Shown here: positions 6,244 to 7,872 of the stretch, one piece after another | Layout of the letters: every line of letters begins with the position of its first letter | How positions within the stretch are numbered: position 1 is the stretch's first letter | Origin: an uncultured Anaerovibrio sp. | Lineage (GTDB): Bacteria; Bacillota; Negativicutes; Selenomonadales; Selenomonadaceae | NCBI GenBank assembly: GCA_902785445.1 | Contig: CACZYN010000083.1 | Span: forward strand, 1 to 7,872 | DNA length: 7,872 bases | Direction of reading: 5' to 3' | Program-made: the position numbers and the translations under genes | Notes under the pieces: model-generated | What the model saw: only the letters and a program-made list of their open reading frames with translations | Databases searched by the model: none | Told to the model about the DNA's origin: nothing

Positions 6244-6272
6244 TTGACTTTCAAACACAAGTATAATATTAT
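6244..6272 (+). promoter_or_regulatory. Sigma-A-type promoter of the GNAT gene leader
   Basis: TTGACT (6244-6249), 17 bp, TATTAT (6267-6272), a near-consensus promoter. With a start near 6279 the transcript carries a leader of about 159 nt before the GNAT start codon, far longer than a simple ribosome site needs. A further TATAAT at 6262-6267 overlaps, but its spacing of 12 bp to this -35 is too short. Confidence 0.65.
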
Positions 6273-6315
6273 GTTAAAAAATTTTAATAATAATTAATAT
6301 ATAGGAGAATGCTTT

Positions 6316-6354
6316 TTGTTTAATAACAAAACTTCCAAGCCTATTGTGCTGTAA
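6316..6354 (+). CDS. Possible 12-codon leader peptide (TTG start)
   Basis: A short frame starting TTG at 6316 and ending TAA at 6352-6354 would give MFNNKTSKPIVL. It has a clear AGGAG (6303-6307) at 8 bp spacing, and the downstream GNAT gene also uses a TTG start, so such starts seem tolerated here. Its last three codons, GTG CTG TAA, form part of the 5' arm of the hairpin at 6345-6372, which is how leader peptides of translationally attenuated genes are arranged. A frame this small can arise by chance, and no homologue is known to me. It is a hypothesis built on the ribosome site and the position. Confidence 0.35.
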   Translation: MFNNKTSKPIVL

Positions 6355-6430
6355 GCAGGAGCTTACAGTGCACCTGTAATCCTCCTGCTGTAACAAACTG
6401 CGTTATAGTTTACAGTATATATTTGGAGGA
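6345..6430 (+). promoter_or_regulatory. Structured leader with mutually exclusive hairpins and an anti-Shine-Dalgarno
   Basis: Three pairings can be read directly. Hairpin A: CTGTAAGC (6349-6356) with GCTTACAG (6361-6368), loop AGGA, extendable to 6345/6372 with two G-U pairs. Hairpin B: AGCAGGAG (6354-6361) with CTCCTGCT (6382-6389), enclosing TTACAG (6363-6368) with CTGTAA (6374-6379), 14 pairs in all. Stem C: TCCTCC (6380-6385) with the GNAT ribosome site GGAGGA (6425-6430), strengthened by CTGTAA (6388-6393) with TTACAG (6410-6415). B excludes both A and C, whereas A and C are compatible. A+C would hide the ribosome site and B would free it. No T tract follows any stem, so control of translation is more likely than termination. 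Known riboswitch classes were not recognised. Confidence 0.5.
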
Positions 6431-6437
6431 AAAAACA

Positions 6438-7070
6438 TTGAATAATTACATAATTCGCAATGAAAAGACTAGCGACTACTTTCAGGTAGAAAATCTGGTT
6501 AGAGAGAGCTTTTGGAATGTATACAGACCTGGCTGTCTGGAGCACTATGTGCTTCACCAGCTGAGAAAGCACCCGGATTTTGTTCCCCAGCTCGATTTTG
6601 TGCTGGAGATTGACGGAAGGAAAATCGGCCAGATTGTTTTCGTGCGTACTGAAATAAGCATAGATAATGGTGCCAAGTTGCCGATTATGACCATGGGACC
6701 CATCTGTATAGACAGAAAATATCAGCATATGGGCTACGGCAAGATACTTCTGGACTATGGTCTGGAGCAGGCGATAAAACTCGGCTGCGGAGCTGTATGC
6801 TTTGAAGGCAACATTGATTTTTACGGCAAAAGCGGCTTCGTTGTGGCTTCCACCAAGGGAATCCGTTATCATGGTCTGCCGGAAGGCATGGACGCCTCCT
6901 TCTTCCTATGCAAGGAACTAAAACCGGGATATTTTGATGGTATCACGGGGGAATATGCCACACCAAGAGCATATTTCGTTGCCGAGGAACATCCGGAGGA
7001 TTTTGAGAAATTTGACCAACAGTTTCCTGTAAAGGAAAAGCTGGTACTGCCCGGACAATTGAATATGTAA
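6438..7070 (+). CDS. GNAT-family N-acetyltransferase (YhbS-like)
   Basis: A 210-residue cytoplasmic acetyltransferase that would move an acetyl group from acetyl-CoA to an amine. Residues 1-25 fit the first GNAT strand and helix (YIIRNEKTSDYFQVENLVRESF). Motif A is clear at 86-108: MGPICIDRKYQHMGYGKILL, with the pyrophosphate-binding Q96-x-x-G99-x-G101. Motif B follows as AVCFEGNIDFYGKSGF (119-134), the Y-x-K-x-GF that closes many GNAT domains of the YhbS group. A C-terminal part (about 150-210) extends the domain. I place the start at TTG 6438 because GGAGGA (6425-6430) lies 7 bp before it; the longer frame from TTG 6423 would begin inside the ribosome site. The substrate cannot be read from sequence. 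It stands alone between its own promoter and terminator, behind an unusual structured leader. Confidence 0.87.
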   Translation: MNNYIIRNEKTSDYFQVENLVRESFWNVYRPGCLEHYVLHQLRKHPDFVPQLDFVLEIDGRKIGQIVFVRTEISIDNGAKLPIMTMGPICIDRKYQHMGYGKILLDYGLEQAIKLGCGAVCFEGNIDFYGKSGFVVASTKGIRYHGLPEGMDASFFLCKELKPGYFDGITGEYATPRAYFVAEEHPEDFEKFDQQFPVKEKLVLPGQLNM

Positions 7071-7078
7071 AAAAAATA

Positions 7079-7121
7079 AGGACAGCCGTCTCACATTTGA
7101 GATAGCTGTCCTCTTTGTTTT
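7079..7121 (+). terminator. Bidirectional intrinsic terminator between the GNAT and DUF169 genes
   Basis: GGACAGC (7080-7086) pairs with GCTGTCC (7105-7111) and TCTCA (7089-7093) with TGAGA (7098-7102), around a CATT loop and a 2x2 internal loop. TCTTTGTTTT (7112-7121) follows on the plus strand. On the minus strand the stem is followed by TTATTTTTT from the A-rich run at 7071-7079, so it can also end the DUF169 transcript. Confidence 0.88.
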
Positions 7122-7146
7122 ATTCAATCCACATTCTATTCAATCC
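7121..7146. repeat. 10-bp direct repeat at the 3' end of the DUF169 gene
   Basis: TATTCAATCC occurs at 7121-7130 and again at 7137-7146, a 16-bp period. The second copy contains the DUF169 stop codon (complement of 7140-7142) and the final aspartate codon; the first lies just beyond, at the edge of the terminator T tract. This looks like a small tandem duplication of the gene end. Confidence 0.5.
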
Positions 7147-7872
7147 AGCCGTTTAGAGATGGTTTCCCAGGTCTTGGTGTGGAAGAAGCTCTTGTCGGCG
7201 TTCTCCTCCATTTCCATAAAACGCTTAAATGGAATACTGAAGGACATAATATCTGCCGGAAGGACCTTGCGGGCTGACGGATCCGTCATACCAATAAAGC
7301 ATTCCCTGCTGCCACGCACAGAAGCATCCAGCACATTACCTATGGCCTGACCGCATCCAGCGCCAAAGTATAGCTTAACATTATCCTGATTTTCCGTATC
7401 AAAATTGGCCAGAGTTGCCAAACCAGACAGTCTGTCCACATTTACCAAAAAGATTACGGCTTCCGGAGTTTCTGGTTCCGACACCTCCGAAAGGGGCTTC
7501 AGGACTAAGTATTCCTTTACGCCCTCCGGCACAGGCTGCCAGCGCATAAACTTCAATGCCAGTTCCGGGGAGGCTTTGTACCTCTCCCCTTCCACCTGAA
7601 CACCCTTGACCACTAAGCCCTCACCATCCGACAAAAAACGTTCAACATAGCCTTCCCTATATGGGCCAAAGCCACAACCGGCATGTCCTCCCTGACACGC
7701 AACAGTGGCATCACTCAAGGCCACAGTCTTACCCTTGGAAGCGGCATTAATCATGGCCACAACACAGCCCCATACCCCTTCCTTAAACATCAACGCATCC
7801 TCTGGCTTTTCATCAGTACGAATCACTGCCACAGGGTGATTGGGCAGCTTAATTGCCTCGGCAATCTTAGAA
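7140..7872 (-). CDS. DUF169 domain protein, 5'-truncated at window edge
   Basis: The frame stays open to the window edge (243 residues visible), so its start is outside; a GTG at 7832 is internal, because the 13 residues before it (SKIAEAIKLPNHP) continue the typical DUF169 opening, in which a Leu-x-x-x-Pro segment leads into PVAV. The core shows WGCVVAMINAASKGKTVALS and then ACQGGHAGCGFGPYREG, the family's cysteine/glycine block. Later comes FGAGCGQAIGNVLD with ECFIGMTDPSARKVLP. Cysteines fall at fragment residues 36, 59, 66, 173 and 191. DUF169 (COG2043) proteins are common in anaerobes and methanogens and have no established biochemical role; clustered cysteines hint at metal or cofactor binding, which is inference. 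No signal peptide or membrane segment is visible. The stop is TGA, with a shared terminator just downstream. Confidence 0.85.
   Translation of the reverse strand, partial: SKIAEAIKLPNHPVAVIRTDEKPEDALMFKEGVWGCVVAMINAASKGKTVALSDATVACQGGHAGCGFGPYREGYVERFLSDGEGLVVKGVQVEGERYKASPELALKFMRWQPVPEGVKEYLVLKPLSEVSEPETPEAVIFLVNVDRLSGLATLANFDTENQDNVKLYFGAGCGQAIGNVLDASVRGSRECFIGMTDPSARKVLPADIMSFSIPFKRFMEMEENADKSFFHTKTWETISKRLD

Noticed and set aside
6224..6245. AACCCA/TGGGTT stem before the GNAT promoter as a terminator of the metallopeptidase gene
   Set aside because: Only 6 bp with a 10-nt loop and no following T run; it overlaps the -35 box and is too weak to call.
6423..6437. GNAT start at TTG 6423
   Set aside because: That codon overlaps the GGAGGA ribosome site itself; TTG 6438 is at the right distance from it.
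6363..6872. Minus-strand 169-codon open frame over the GNAT gene
   Set aside because: It is antisense to a clear acetyltransferase with intact motif A and spans its promoter leader; no family features are visible.
7830..7832. GTG as the start of the DUF169 protein
   Set aside because: The frame continues upstream with residues typical of the DUF169 N terminus, and no ribosome site precedes the GTG.

Overview
The window looks like the chromosome of an anaerobic, motile member of the Bacillota, with moderate GC and A-rich Shine-Dalgarno leaders. A Negativicutes or Clostridia relative is my best guess, but this is inference from gene content: a ThiT-type vitamin transporter, a short thioredoxin reductase lacking NADPH motifs, a flagellin, a DUF169 protein and a gut-type secreted beta-helix protein. 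I see no insertion sequence, tRNA, rRNA, CRISPR array or prophage. Most of the window reads as ordinary chromosome with well-defined regulatory spacers.

Layout. Positions 1-1296 (+) hold the 3' part of a thiamine transporter S-component gene (thiT) followed closely by an EamA/DMT-family transporter. Positions 1305-2547 (-) hold a two-gene redox operon, trxA then a trxB-like flavoprotein. It is transcribed divergently from an HxlR-family regulator (2711-3055, +). The spacer contains back-to-back sigma-A-type promoters sharing a 12-bp perfect palindrome, a natural operator for the regulator. Positions 3065-4537 (-) encode a secreted, proline-rich, right-handed beta-helix protein. Its intrinsic terminator lies inside the 3' coding end of the converging hxlR gene. 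Positions 4704-5567 (+) encode an atypical flagellin behind a sigma-28-like promoter. Next comes a short YgjP/DUF45-type zinc metallopeptidase (5634-6191, +) with its own promoter and an overlapping 19-bp interrupted palindrome. A GNAT acetyltransferase follows (6438-7070, +, TTG start), preceded by a leader of about 160 nt with a strong promoter, a possible 12-codon leader peptide and mutually exclusive hairpins, one of which would sequester the Shine-Dalgarno. A bidirectional terminator separates it from a DUF169 protein (7140-7872, -) whose 5' end runs off the window.

How the genes work together. The clearest functional unit is hxlR/trxA/trxB: a cysteine-containing regulator, thioredoxin, and a reductase that appears to have lost its NADPH site and so may take electrons from another donor such as ferredoxin. 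The most unusual regulatory feature is the bistable leader of the GNAT gene, whose layout resembles translation attenuation of antibiotic-resistance genes. The flagellin, metallopeptidase, beta-helix protein and DUF169 genes appear to be independent transcription units.
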